NCBI RefSeq assembly: GCF_003052165.1
Contig: NZ_CP024869.1
Coordinates: 434,001-498,000, forward strand
DNA length: 64,000 bases
Source: Dietzia sp. JS16-p6b
GTDB lineage: Bacteria > Actinomycetota > Actinomycetes > Mycobacteriales > Mycobacteriaceae
Direction: 5' to 3'
Made by a program: the position numbers and the translations under genes. Shown here in pieces: positions 20,088 through 28,758 of the stretch. Under the pieces are notes generated by a model. That model was not told the DNA's origin and did not search any database. It saw only the letters and a program-made list of their open reading frames with translations. How positions within the stretch are numbered: the first letter of the stretch is position 1; the number at the start of each line of letters is the position of its first letter.

Positions 20088-21302
20088 TTGCGCGCACTCT
20101 CCCGGTGCGTCGCGTGCAGCGCGGACGAGTTCGCAGCCCGGGTCTGGGGTCAGCGGCCCCTGCTGACCCGGGCGGCCGAACTGCCACGCGACTTCACTGA
20201 CCTGCTCTCGCCCGCGATGGTCGACGAGATCATCGCCGAACGCGGGGTGCGCACACCCTTCGTGCGAATGGCTCGCGAGGGCACGCTCGTCGACCGGGCG
20301 TGTTTCACCCGGTCGGCGGGTTTCGGCGCGCAGATCGCCGATCAGCTCGACCCCGACGGCGTGCTCACGCAGTTCGCCGCCGGGGCGACGATCGTGTTGC
20401 AGGGACTGCACCGGTTCTGGCCGCCGATCATCGACTTCGTCCGGGGCATCACCTCGGATGTCGGCCACCCGGTGCAGACCAACGCCTACATCACCCCGCC
20501 CGCGAATCGCGGGTTCGATCCGCACTACGACGTCCACGATGTCTTTGTGCTCCAGGTCTCCGGCACCAAGCGGTGGCGCGTGCACGAGCCCGTCCACCGT
20601 CATCCGCTCCCCGATCAGCCCTGGACCGACCACCGCGAGGCGATCGCCGAGCGTTCGAGGGACGAGCCGGTGACCGACGCCGTGCTCGAGCCGGGGGACT
20701 GCCTCTACCTGCCGCGCGGCTGGGTCCACTCCGCCGAGGCGCAGGGCGACACCTCCATCCACCTCACCGTGGGCGTGGCCCCTCTCACCGGGTACGACAT
20801 GGCACGGGCCGTGATCGAGGCGCTGGCATCGGAGGAGGAGTTGCGCGCGTCGCTGCCGTTCGGGCTCGCCCCGGCCGACGCCGCTCGAGCCGAGCCGCAG
20901 GCCCGCGAGGTGCTCGATGTACTGGCCCGGCTGATCGAAGAGAGGCGGGAGGAGCTCAGCGATCTCTCCGGTGACTCGCTCGCGAAGAAGTACCTCGACC
21001 TCACCCGACCTGCCGCAATCCGGCCGCTGGCCACCCTCGACGCGGTCGACTCGCTCCACGTCGACACCCCGCTGCGGTGGCGCGACGGGCTGCACGGCTC
21101 GATCGACGAGAGTGGGTCGGACACGGTAGTGCTGAGGCTCCCGACCAAGGCGATCACCTTCCCCGCGATCTGCGCCCCGGCCCTGCGTGCGGCGATGACC
21201 GGGGATCCCGTGACGGCCGGAGTTCTGCCCGGCCTCGACGAGGCGGACGGACTGGTGGTGCTCCGGCGGCTGCTGCGGGAGGCCGTGCTGGTGGCGTTGT
21301 GA
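20088..21302 (+). CDS. JmjC/cupin 2-oxoglutarate-type oxygenase
   Basis: A 404-residue protein of the cupin_4/JmjC ribosomal-oxygenase type. The Fe(II) ligands are visible as H146-x-D148 in DPHYDVHD and the distal His214 in PRGWVHSA; VFVLQVSGTKRWRVHEP matches the family strand. A C-terminal dimerisation or winged-helix region follows. Such enzymes hydroxylate protein side chains, including Arg in ribosomal protein L16 and His or Asp/Asn in others. The TTG start abuts the stop of the repeat peptide gene, so the two are probably translated together. Confidence 0.85.
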   Translation: MRALSRCVACSADEFAARVWGQRPLLTRAAELPRDFTDLLSPAMVDEIIAERGVRTPFVRMAREGTLVDRACFTRSAGFGAQIADQLDPDGVLTQFAAGATIVLQGLHRFWPPIIDFVRGITSDVGHPVQTNAYITPPANRGFDPHYDVHDVFVLQVSGTKRWRVHEPVHRHPLPDQPWTDHREAIAERSRDEPVTDAVLEPGDCLYLPRGWVHSAEAQGDTSIHLTVGVAPLTGYDMARAVIEALASEEELRASLPFGLAPADAARAEPQAREVLDVLARLIEERREELSDLSGDSLAKKYLDLTRPAAIRPLATLDAVDSLHVDTPLRWRDGLHGSIDESGSDTVVLRLPTKAITFPAICAPALRAAMTGDPVTAGVLPGLDEADGLVVLRRLLREAVLVAL

Positions 21303-21315
21303 GGGTGGTGACCGC

Positions 21316-22212
21316 GTGACGAGGGCAGCCGACTGGGAACCGTGCAGCGACGCCGCCCTGCGCCGCGGCGACCCCATGGAGGGCTCGGGCTCGCGCGGAA
21401 TGCGGTGGCTCATGCTCGAGCTCTGCGGCCCCTGGGGGCATTCGGCGTTGCTCGAGTCCCCGAGTCTGCTGCCTCCCGAACTGGGCAGGCAGATCGCCCA
21501 GCGTGTGCAGGCCGCCGACATCCGAGTTGCGGCGATCCGCCGTCCCGGTAAGCGGCCTGACCAGCGGCGGTGGCGATGGGCTCTGGCCGACGCCCGACCC
21601 GGGCAGGAATCGCTGCAGTGGGGCGAGGTCCACGGCCCCGGGGGGTACGCCGAGATTCCTCTCGACGGCTCCGCCGGCACACCGACCGATGAGCCGCTTG
21701 TGGCGATCTGCGCGCACGGCAAACACGACCAGTGCTGCGCGGTTCGGGGCCGACGAGCCACGTCGCTGATCGCCGAGCGCTACCCGGAGGCGACCTGGGA
21801 ATGCTCCCACCTGGGCGGCGATCGCTTTGCCGCGACAATGATCGTCCTGCCGCACGGACTCTTCTACGGCCGCGTCGACCTGGCCGAAAACCCGGCCGAC
21901 ATCATCGACCGCTATACCCAGGGCCAGGTTGAGCCGCGCTTCCTGCGTGGGCGCAGCAGCTACCCGGCAGAAGTGCAGGTCGCGCAGCATCACGCCCGCG
22001 CGGCGTTCGGGGACGACCGGATCGATGCCTTCGCCCCGTTGGGCGTCATCGAATCGGACGGGCAGGTGGAGGTGACGCTGGCGGGTCCGCTCCGCCCGGT
22101 CGAGGTGCGTCTGCGGGAGACCTACTCGGAGCCGATCTTCACGATGTGTCAGGCGCGGTCGGCCGGGCCGGTCAGACAATGGGAGTTGGTGAAGATCTCC
22201 GGGGGCGGGTAG
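21316..22212 (+). CDS. Sucrase/ferredoxin-like (thioredoxin-fold Fe-S) protein
   Basis: A 298-residue protein of the sucrase/ferredoxin-like family. The cysteine pattern is AICAHGKHDQCCAVRG (about C132, C140, C141) and CSHLGGDRF (C163). Similar proteins are thought to bind a [2Fe-2S] cluster; the sucrase name is historical. It starts GTG 13 bases after the oxygenase stop, so it belongs to the same operon and could supply electrons. It is the last gene before the accessory island. Confidence 0.8.
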   Translation: MTRAADWEPCSDAALRRGDPMEGSGSRGMRWLMLELCGPWGHSALLESPSLLPPELGRQIAQRVQAADIRVAAIRRPGKRPDQRRWRWALADARPGQESLQWGEVHGPGGYAEIPLDGSAGTPTDEPLVAICAHGKHDQCCAVRGRRATSLIAERYPEATWECSHLGGDRFAATMIVLPHGLFYGRVDLAENPADIIDRYTQGQVEPRFLRGRSSYPAEVQVAQHHARAAFGDDRIDAFAPLGVIESDGQVEVTLAGPLRPVEVRLRETYSEPIFTMCQARSAGPVRQWELVKISGGG

Positions 22213-22492
22213 CGGGCAAGCGGGGTGCCCCATGAGTCAATAGGCCGCCTGTGAAGTTCCCGATTCTCGAATCACAACGAGCACAGTGCATCGCCGAGAC
22301 CGACCCGTCGAAGATGCGATGAATCGTCATCGTCCTACTTGAATAGGACGGAACTAGGTCCTCGACCGCCCAACTACGGAACTACCGATTCTGCGGACTG
22401 CAGAGACCGCGTGAATCGCGGACTTTGCATACTCGGACACTATCGGCGAAGCGGGGAGCGGTGATCTGTGGCCGTAGCGCGAGACTGACTTC
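22213..22492. other. Gene-free junction at the left edge of the accessory island
   Basis: About 280 bases with no supported frame, between chromosome-like genes and the accessory genes. Base composition falls here relative to the left side. No tRNA or obvious attachment repeat is visible. Confidence 0.4.
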
Positions 22493-23002
22493 ATGACCGA
22501 TGATTCTTCGAAGAGCGTGTTCTCGCGTGAGCTGAAAGAAGCTGTCGGATATGTCATCTTGGAGGCCGCCGACGCCGAGGACTCGATCGCCGAGCTACTG
22601 GTCTTGCGTTCCGGTTTGGAGGCCCCAGACAAACGCTGGTGGCGCAGTGGCACCTCATTGGCAGAGGCACTAGAGGCACTAGAGGCGCTCGGCGACGACG
22701 AGTTGTGTCCGATCTCCGACGGGCTGCGCGAACTGCGCCCTAGTCGCAACCGGGTGGTGCACGGACTGTTCCTTGAAGGAAACGGGATGCGGCTGGCGAT
22801 GCTCCGCAGCAACGCTACGGAGCCGTCGTTCGAGGTGACCCCCGGTTGGTCTGGCGGTGCTCTAGCCGACCTCGCGTATCGATTCCGGGTCCTTGTCCGC
22901 ATGGCCGACGACGCAATTAGCGACGCAATGGGATTGGAACGCAGCCCCGGTTCACCGTTGCCGCCCCGAAAGGCCCCGGTCGTCCCGCCTAACCGTGTGT
23001 AG
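22493..23002 (+). CDS. HEPN-like small protein
   Basis: A 169-residue, mostly helical protein. It contains SRNRVVHG, giving R85-x4-H90, the RX4-6H signature of HEPN ribonucleases and their relatives, with an acidic helix before it (ELKEAVGYVILEAADAEDS). HEPN proteins often act as RNA-cutting toxins or accessory factors in defence cassettes. The assignment rests on the motif and helical context only. It lies upstream of a nuclease-like gene in the same direction. Confidence 0.5.
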   Translation: MTDDSSKSVFSRELKEAVGYVILEAADAEDSIAELLVLRSGLEAPDKRWWRSGTSLAEALEALEALGDDELCPISDGLRELRPSRNRVVHGLFLEGNGMRLAMLRSNATEPSFEVTPGWSGGALADLAYRFRVLVRMADDAISDAMGLERSPGSPLPPRKAPVVPPNRV

Positions 23003-23081
23003 CGGACGCACGATACGACCCGGAGTGCTCATCTCCCGGCGAATGCGCGCTGTGGGCGCTTTCGCCCCGTAATCTATTAGG

Positions 23082-23579
23082 ATGGCTAAAGCCGCCTCCC
23101 TCCCGCTCACGGATCAGATCGGTCGGTTCGGCGTCTTTTACGTTCGCTCGCTCCTGGCTCAGGCCGGCGTGGCTCACGGCGAGACCTCCGGAGGCGAAGA
23201 TCACCTCGCTGTGGACGTCTTCGTGAACTTCCCGTCCGGTGCCTGCATCGTTCAGGTCAAGGCTGGTACCAAGGCGCGCAACAAAGATGGGAGCATCACC
23301 GTTCCGGTCAACGAGGACTGGAAGGCGAAGTGGGCCGCCAATGCGCTTCCCGTATATCTAGTGTACGTCCACCTGGAGAAAGCGCCGCCGCCGGACTGGA
23401 TCGGCCACGAGAACCTCCAGACAGTGGTTCACGCCAAGGCACTGTGGGCACAGGTCAACCATGTGAGAGGGAAGAGTGTCGGACTCGCACGGGAGAATCA
23501 GCTCACTGCGGACACATTTGGCCTGTGGGCAGAGGCGTTCGACGACCAGGTGGCATGGGGAAGGGCGGCGATCGCATGA
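23082..23579 (+). CDS. DUF4365-like PD-(D/E)XK nuclease-fold protein
   Basis: A 165-residue protein that begins with the helix GRFGVFYVRSLLAQAG and contains D45 (VDVFVNF) followed by Q58-V-K60 (CIVQVKAGTK). This is the D...(E/Q)XK core of the restriction-endonuclease-like fold seen in DUF4365 proteins. Its stop overlaps the start of the next gene (ATGA), so the two products probably work together. The target is unknown. Confidence 0.65.
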   Translation: MAKAASLPLTDQIGRFGVFYVRSLLAQAGVAHGETSGGEDHLAVDVFVNFPSGACIVQVKAGTKARNKDGSITVPVNEDWKAKWAANALPVYLVYVHLEKAPPPDWIGHENLQTVVHAKALWAQVNHVRGKSVGLARENQLTADTFGLWAEAFDDQVAWGRAAIA

Positions 23580-24706
23580 CTACGACGCTCCACGATCTCA
23601 CCGCCTCCTACCTGGCCTCGACGGGGTGGCTGCCCCCTGAACAGGTCGGCGACCGAGGCGGACTGTGGCTCGACCCTTCATCCCAGTTCCTGCTGCCCGT
23701 CCCTAATGACCTCTCCCGAGAGAGCGTCGACTGGCGCATGGTCGTCGAACGCATTGCCCAGGTCCGAGTCGTCTCCGTCGAGGAGGTCGTCCGCGACATC
23801 GAGCGCCAGTTGACCGACGTGGTCGAGTTGAGAGCGGCCAACGACATCGCCATTCGCGGGAGCATCTCGTACCTGGCCGGATCTGTACTCGTGCAGTCGG
23901 GCTGGACGATGCTTCGCTCGACCGCAACCACCTCATTGGGGCAGCGTGCACGGATCCGCAACTACAGCAAAGTCGGCGACGAGCTCATCGCGTCGGCGCG
24001 GATGGGGCATACCCGTGAGGGCTCGTACATCATCCCCATACTCCTGCCAGTTACCGAGCCCGTCACTGAGCACAGCGCTGAACAAGTGTTCCAAGGAATG
24101 GAGATCAGCGAGCCCCCTGAACCGACCCAGCGCCGCGTGATGCGTACGTTCGCAGAGGCTTTGGTCACCATTGATGCAGTCGTGATCCAACCGGAACGGG
24201 AGCCGCGCGGGAGCATCGACGCCGAGCTGGTTCGCTCTGGGGTGAGCAGTCAGTTCGCCAGCGCGCTTCACCGAATCCTGGTTCAGGAATCTGTTGCAGA
24301 GTTCAGCGCCGCGTTCGATTGGGCGCCGGGCGGTGGGCCTGCGCCCAAGGTGGCCAAGAGCATCCTCATCCCGGCTGCGGCCAGCGAGCGGGTTGGCAAC
24401 GTCGCCCAGCGGCTCAAGACGCACGCGGTCCCGCGAGTAGAGCAGCAGTTCGTCGGACCGATTCTCGGCGTGCAGCGCGACCACGATGCCGACACCGGAT
24501 CGGTGACAGTCGAAGTCATCCGCAACCACAGGCCCGCAAGCGTCACCGTCAGCGTGTCCCCAGGCACCCTCGACGATGCCTGGGGTTGGGCTCGCGACCG
24601 CAGAACCGTCGTGGTCAACAGTAAGGTCCGCCTCACCCACAGCGGACTGCAAGCCGTAACCAATGACGCCGTCACCCCGCTGATGGTTGACGTCGACCGC
24701 TCGTAG
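23576..24706 (+). CDS. Uncharacterised partner of the nuclease-like protein
   Basis: A 376-residue soluble protein beginning MTTTLHDLTASYLAS; I do not recognise a family. The first 150 residues are mixed, a central block (IIPILLPVTEP to RRVMRTFAEALVTIDAVV) is alpha/beta, and the C-terminus is beta-rich (GSVTVEVIRNHRPASVTVS). There are no membrane segments. It starts in the stop codon of the DUF4365-like gene, so co-translation is expected and a role in the same cassette is likely. Confidence 0.7.
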   Translation: MTTTLHDLTASYLASTGWLPPEQVGDRGGLWLDPSSQFLLPVPNDLSRESVDWRMVVERIAQVRVVSVEEVVRDIERQLTDVVELRAANDIAIRGSISYLAGSVLVQSGWTMLRSTATTSLGQRARIRNYSKVGDELIASARMGHTREGSYIIPILLPVTEPVTEHSAEQVFQGMEISEPPEPTQRRVMRTFAEALVTIDAVVIQPEREPRGSIDAELVRSGVSSQFASALHRILVQESVAEFSAAFDWAPGGGPAPKVAKSILIPAAASERVGNVAQRLKTHAVPRVEQQFVGPILGVQRDHDADTGSVTVEVIRNHRPASVTVSVSPGTLDDAWGWARDRRTVVVNSKVRLTHSGLQAVTNDAVTPLMVDVDRS

Positions 24707-24835
24707 GACCCCTTCTTATCGCCCATCCGGTTGATCCACTCGGGTACACCCGTGCAGGACGGCGAAGCAGCCGCCATCGCTGCTGTGTCACAGGGTCGAT
24801 TTCGATATCTATGAAACGGCGTCCCGTATGGTCTA

Positions 24836-24849
24836 GTATCTATCGATAC
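24836..24849. promoter_or_regulatory. Small inverted repeat upstream of the recombinase
   Basis: GTATC and GATAC flank TATC, 25 bases before the recombinase start, with the related CGATATCTAT about 30 bases further upstream. It could be a recombinase binding (res) subsite or an operator. The evidence is positional only. Confidence 0.3.
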
Positions 24850-24874
24850 AGATTCTGGGCGAAAGGGTCTTCCG

Positions 24875-25684
24875 ATGATTGAACGGGTCGGGACGTTGCT
24901 CAACCGTTCTGGTGACGGTGGTGTAGAGGTGCTCATCGTCAGCCGCGGGAAGGTGCGGACTCGGTTCCGTCGCTGGGACGAGTTGGGTTGGAACTTTCGG
25001 GTGGAGTCGACGGACTCGGAGAACATCATCGAGCCAAAGCCAAAGCCAAAGCCAAAGCCAAAGCCAAAGCCAAAGCCAAAGCCGGCTCGAGGGGCTTCGC
25101 GGCCGCGTGGGCAGCGGGTGGCGTACGTCCGGGTGTCGGCCGCCAATCCGAACGAGGCGCGTCAGCTCGAGGCGGTGGGGGAGTGCGACCGGGTCTACGT
25201 CGAGAAACAGTCTGCACGCTCTCGCGCTGATCGCGTGAAGCTCGCCGAGTGCATCAGGTATTTGCGAGACGGTGACGAATTGGTTGTTGCGTCGATGGAC
25301 CGTCTCGCTCGTTCCCTGGTGGATCTGAAGCAGATCGTTGGCGAGATCACCGCGAAGGGTGCGAGCGTGGAGTTCGTTCACGAGCGGGCCACCTACGCCG
25401 CCGGCGCCCAGGATCCCCGGGCGGACCTCATGCTCTCTCTGCTCGGGGCTTTCGCCGAGTTCGAGCGGGCCATCATCCGTGAACGCCAGGCCGAGGGCAT
25501 CGCCATCGCCAAGGCGAAAGGCAAGTACAAGGGACGCAAACGCGTGTTGACCGCTGAGCAAATCGACAAGGCCCGCGCTCGAATCGAGGCAGGGGAGGGG
25601 CCGTCGACGATCGCCAGAGACCTTGGTGTTGGCAGGTCGACTCTGTACCGTGCGCTACGGCAACGCGAACAGGAACGAAACTGA
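24875..25684 (+). CDS. Serine recombinase (resolvase/invertase) with a Pro-Lys linker
   Basis: A 269-residue protein. The resolvase domain begins at about residue 82 (RVAYVRVS, catalytic S88) and continues with ASMDRLARS and LLGAFAEFERAIIRERQAEG. A C-terminal helix-turn-helix (GPSTIARDLGVGRSTLYRAL) follows. Unusually, it has an N-terminal 50-residue beta-rich extension joined by eight consecutive Pro-Lys pairs encoded by a hexanucleotide repeat. GAAAGG precedes the ATG. It could resolve or invert DNA within the island. Confidence 0.85.
   Translation: MIERVGTLLNRSGDGGVEVLIVSRGKVRTRFRRWDELGWNFRVESTDSENIIEPKPKPKPKPKPKPKPKPARGASRPRGQRVAYVRVSAANPNEARQLEAVGECDRVYVEKQSARSRADRVKLAECIRYLRDGDELVVASMDRLARSLVDLKQIVGEITAKGASVEFVHERATYAAGAQDPRADLMLSLLGAFAEFERAIIRERQAEGIAIAKAKGKYKGRKRVLTAEQIDKARARIEAGEGPSTIARDLGVGRSTLYRALRQREQERN
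25034..25081 (+). repeat. CCAAAG x8 hexanucleotide microsatellite inside the recombinase gene
   Basis: Eight perfect CCAAAG units encode a (Pro-Lys)8 linker. Changes in copy number would alter linker length but keep the frame. Confidence 0.9.
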
Positions 25685-27987
25685 CAGGACACAAGCGGAT
25701 TAACTGTGTGCAGCTTGGCTACTTCCATGGTTCGCTCAGATGCGTTAGCGGAACTAGCCATCCCCTCAATTCTTGGTCCAAGACACGTCTAACCATATGA
25801 ATCGATGGATGATCCTCGCAGAACTGCCCACCCAGACGCCAAAACGCGTGACAATCACAGCCACGCATCGCGATCACGGGGCGATGGAGGCAAGGCATGG
25901 ATGACGCCATCAAAAACCTCGGTCATACCGCTGCCAGTGAGTTCAACCTCGGCAACCTGGCACAACGCTCGGGCCAGTTCGGGCAAGCTCGCACTCACTA
26001 TCTGATCGCTCGTGACACGTACATGCGCCTCGAATCGACCCGCGAGGTCGGCGCGTGCGAACTTAGGTTGGGCAACGTCGAGACCGACTTGGGTCAGTTT
26101 GAGCAGGCGCGTGTTCACTAACTGGCGGCTCGCGATAGTTATGCTCGCCTTGGTCTGGCTCGCGAGGTTGCCGACTGCGAATACAGCCTCATCACTGTCG
26201 CAACCGGGTTGGGTCAGTTTGAGCAGGCGCGTGTTCACTATCTGGCGGCTCGCGATACCTATGCTCGCCTTGGTCTGGCTCGCGAAGTTGCCCGCTGCGA
26301 ACTCAGGGTCGGATCTGCAGCCACCGAACTAGGCCAGTTCGAGCAGGGCTGCACTCATTTCACCGTTGCCCGCGATCTTCATGCTGCACTTATTCTTGTT
26401 CGGGAAGTTGCCGACTGCGAAGTCAAATTAGCTACCGTCGCAACCCGCTTGGGTCGGTTTGATCAGGCGCGCGTTCACTATTTGGCCGCGCGCGCTGCGT
26501 TCGATCGTCTTGGTATGCCACGCGAGATTGCCGCGTGCGAGTTTAGGCTCGGAACGGGCGCGATCGAGTTGGGCGAGTATGAGCAGGCCCGCCGCCACCT
26601 ATCCACTGCTCGTGACAGTTACGCTCTCCTCGGTCTAGTTCCCGAGGTTGCCGACTGCGAGCACAGTCTCGGCGACGTTGCGAGAAGCACGTCTCAGTTC
26701 GAGCAGGCTCGTTTTCACTATCTGACAGCGCGCGACATTTGCGCGCGTCCCGGTATGGCCCGAGAGGCTGCCAATGGCGAATTCAGCCTCGGAACGGTCG
26801 CGACTGAGCTGGGTCAGTTTGAGGAGGCCTGCACACACTTGATCACGGCCCGCGACGCCTATGCGAGCCTTAGCCTGCCTGCTGACGTCGCCGACTGCGA
26901 ACACGGTCTCGGCAACGTTGCTAACTACCTGTCTGAGTTTGAGCAGGCACTTATCCACTATCTGGCCGCCCGCGACACTTACGCTCGATGCGGTGTGGCA
27001 CGCGAGGTCGCCACGTGCGAGCTCAACCTTGGAACGGTAGCTACTGAACTGGGTCAGTTTGAGCAGGCCCGCACCCACAAAAACGCTGCTCACGAGGCCT
27101 TTGGCCGCCTCGGCATGGCTCGTGAGGTCGCTATCTGTGAGTTCAACTTGGGCAATGTTGATATCTGCTCGAGGGCGTTTGAGCAGGCCCGCACCCACAT
27201 AGACGTTGCTCACGAGGCCTTTGGCCGCCTCGAGATGGTTCGGGAGATCGCCATCTGTGGGATCGGTCTCGGTACCATCGCTCAAAACTTGGGCCAACTC
27301 GGACAAGCACGGCTCCATCATCTGGCCGCCCGTGACACCTGTTCGCGTCTTGATCTGGCGCGTGAAGTCGCCTACTGCGACTTCTGTCTCGGCGAGATCG
27401 CCGTGCGCCTGTTTGAGTTTGAGCGGGCCCGCACCCACCTGGCCGCTGCCCGCGACTCCTACGCTCGCCGTGAATTCACACGCGAGGTGGCCGACTGCGA
27501 GGTGATGATCGCAGAGAGTTGGTGGGCTCAGGCCGAAGGCTCGAAACTGACCAGTGGCAATCGTCAGGGGATGTTGCGAGTAGCGGTGGAAATCGCTGCG
27601 CCCGCCGTGGTCTACCTGGACTCGATGCGATTCCAATTCCGCTCCGCCAACGACCGCATTGCCTGGGCTCGACGGATTACTTTATGTACCGCTTTTGTGT
27701 TCCGTATTGCGCACGCTCTCGACGACCAGCAGCTAATTGCCGACCTTGTGGAGACAGCCATCAATTCCGGTGTCCATGCCGCCCACACCGGCCCAGACTC
27801 CGATATGCCGGTATTGCGTGGGCATTCCGCGCGCGCCCTGGCGAGAGCGGCGACGTTCGAACTAGCTGGCACCGGTGAGGGGTGGCGCGTAGGGCTACTC
27901 GGTTGCGCGAGTCCACGGAGTTGGTAGCGCTGTTCTGGGGGGTCGGTTGCGGCCCCTGCTTCTGGGCGGGGCCGCAGCCGCTGGCGT

Positions 27988-28758
27988 TTACTCCCAGTAG
28001 CCGTCGGTGGTGCGAGCCTGGTCTTGGCGCTGTCGGCGCATATCGATCTGGCCGAGGTTGATCGTCCGCGCGTTGTTGGCCAGACGGTTGACGATGGAGT
28101 CAGCGGCGACCCGGTCGGGTAGTTCTGCGACCCAGTGGGCCGGTCCTGTCTGCGAGGCGATCATCGTCGGCAGGCGGTGTTCTCGGTTGGCCAGAATGGC
28201 GAACAGGTCGGAGGCGGCGTCGCTGTCGATGCCGACGGTGAGAAAGTCGTCGATGATCAGCAGATCGGTGTTCGACAGATCGTTGAGCAGCTTCTGGTGT
28301 GCGATCCCGTCGGCGCGGGTGATGACCAATTGCCGTGCGAGCGAGTCCATTCTGGCGTAGGTGACGGCGTGGCCGTTGTGGCAGGCGGCGATGCCGATGG
28401 CGCAGGCCAGGTACGTTTTTCCTCCTCCGGTTGGGGAGATGACCAGCAGGTTCGTGGGGTCGGCGGCCCAGTCGTGGGCGGCGTAGCGTTTCATCCGCAC
28501 CGGGTTGATCCCTCGGCCCTCCCGGTAGTCGAGCTCGGCGACATTCGCCTCCGGGATCGGCAACCCGGCGGCCCGGATGAGTTTGTCGACCTTGTGTGCC
28601 CGGCGATCTTCGAGGGCATCATCCACGGCGGTGAGGAACAGTTGCTCGGGGGTCAGCTCGTCGTTGGCTTCGTCGCCGATGAGCTGCTCCAGCCGGGCGG
28701 CGACCCTGGTCACGCGCAGGGCGCGGAACTTGTCGTAGTCGATGTCGGTGAACGTCAC
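27988..28758 (-). CDS. istB: IS21 helper ATPase IstB
   Basis: A 256-residue AAA+ protein that assists IS21 transposition. Walker A is ISPTGGGKTYLA and Walker B is LLIIDDF. The GTG start overlaps the istA stop (GTGA), the usual translational coupling. It appears intact. Confidence 0.93.
   Translation of the reverse strand: MTFTDIDYDKFRALRVTRVAARLEQLIGDEANDELTPEQLFLTAVDDALEDRRAHKVDKLIRAAGLPIPEANVAELDYREGRGINPVRMKRYAAHDWAADPTNLLVISPTGGGKTYLACAIGIAACHNGHAVTYARMDSLARQLVITRADGIAHQKLLNDLSNTDLLIIDDFLTVGIDSDAASDLFAILANREHRLPTMIASQTGPAHWVAELPDRVAADSIVNRLANNARTINLGQIDMRRQRQDQARTTDGYWE

Noticed and set aside
25034-25081. Phase-variable microsatellite
   Set aside because: The unit is 6 bp, so slippage would not switch the frame; only linker length would change.
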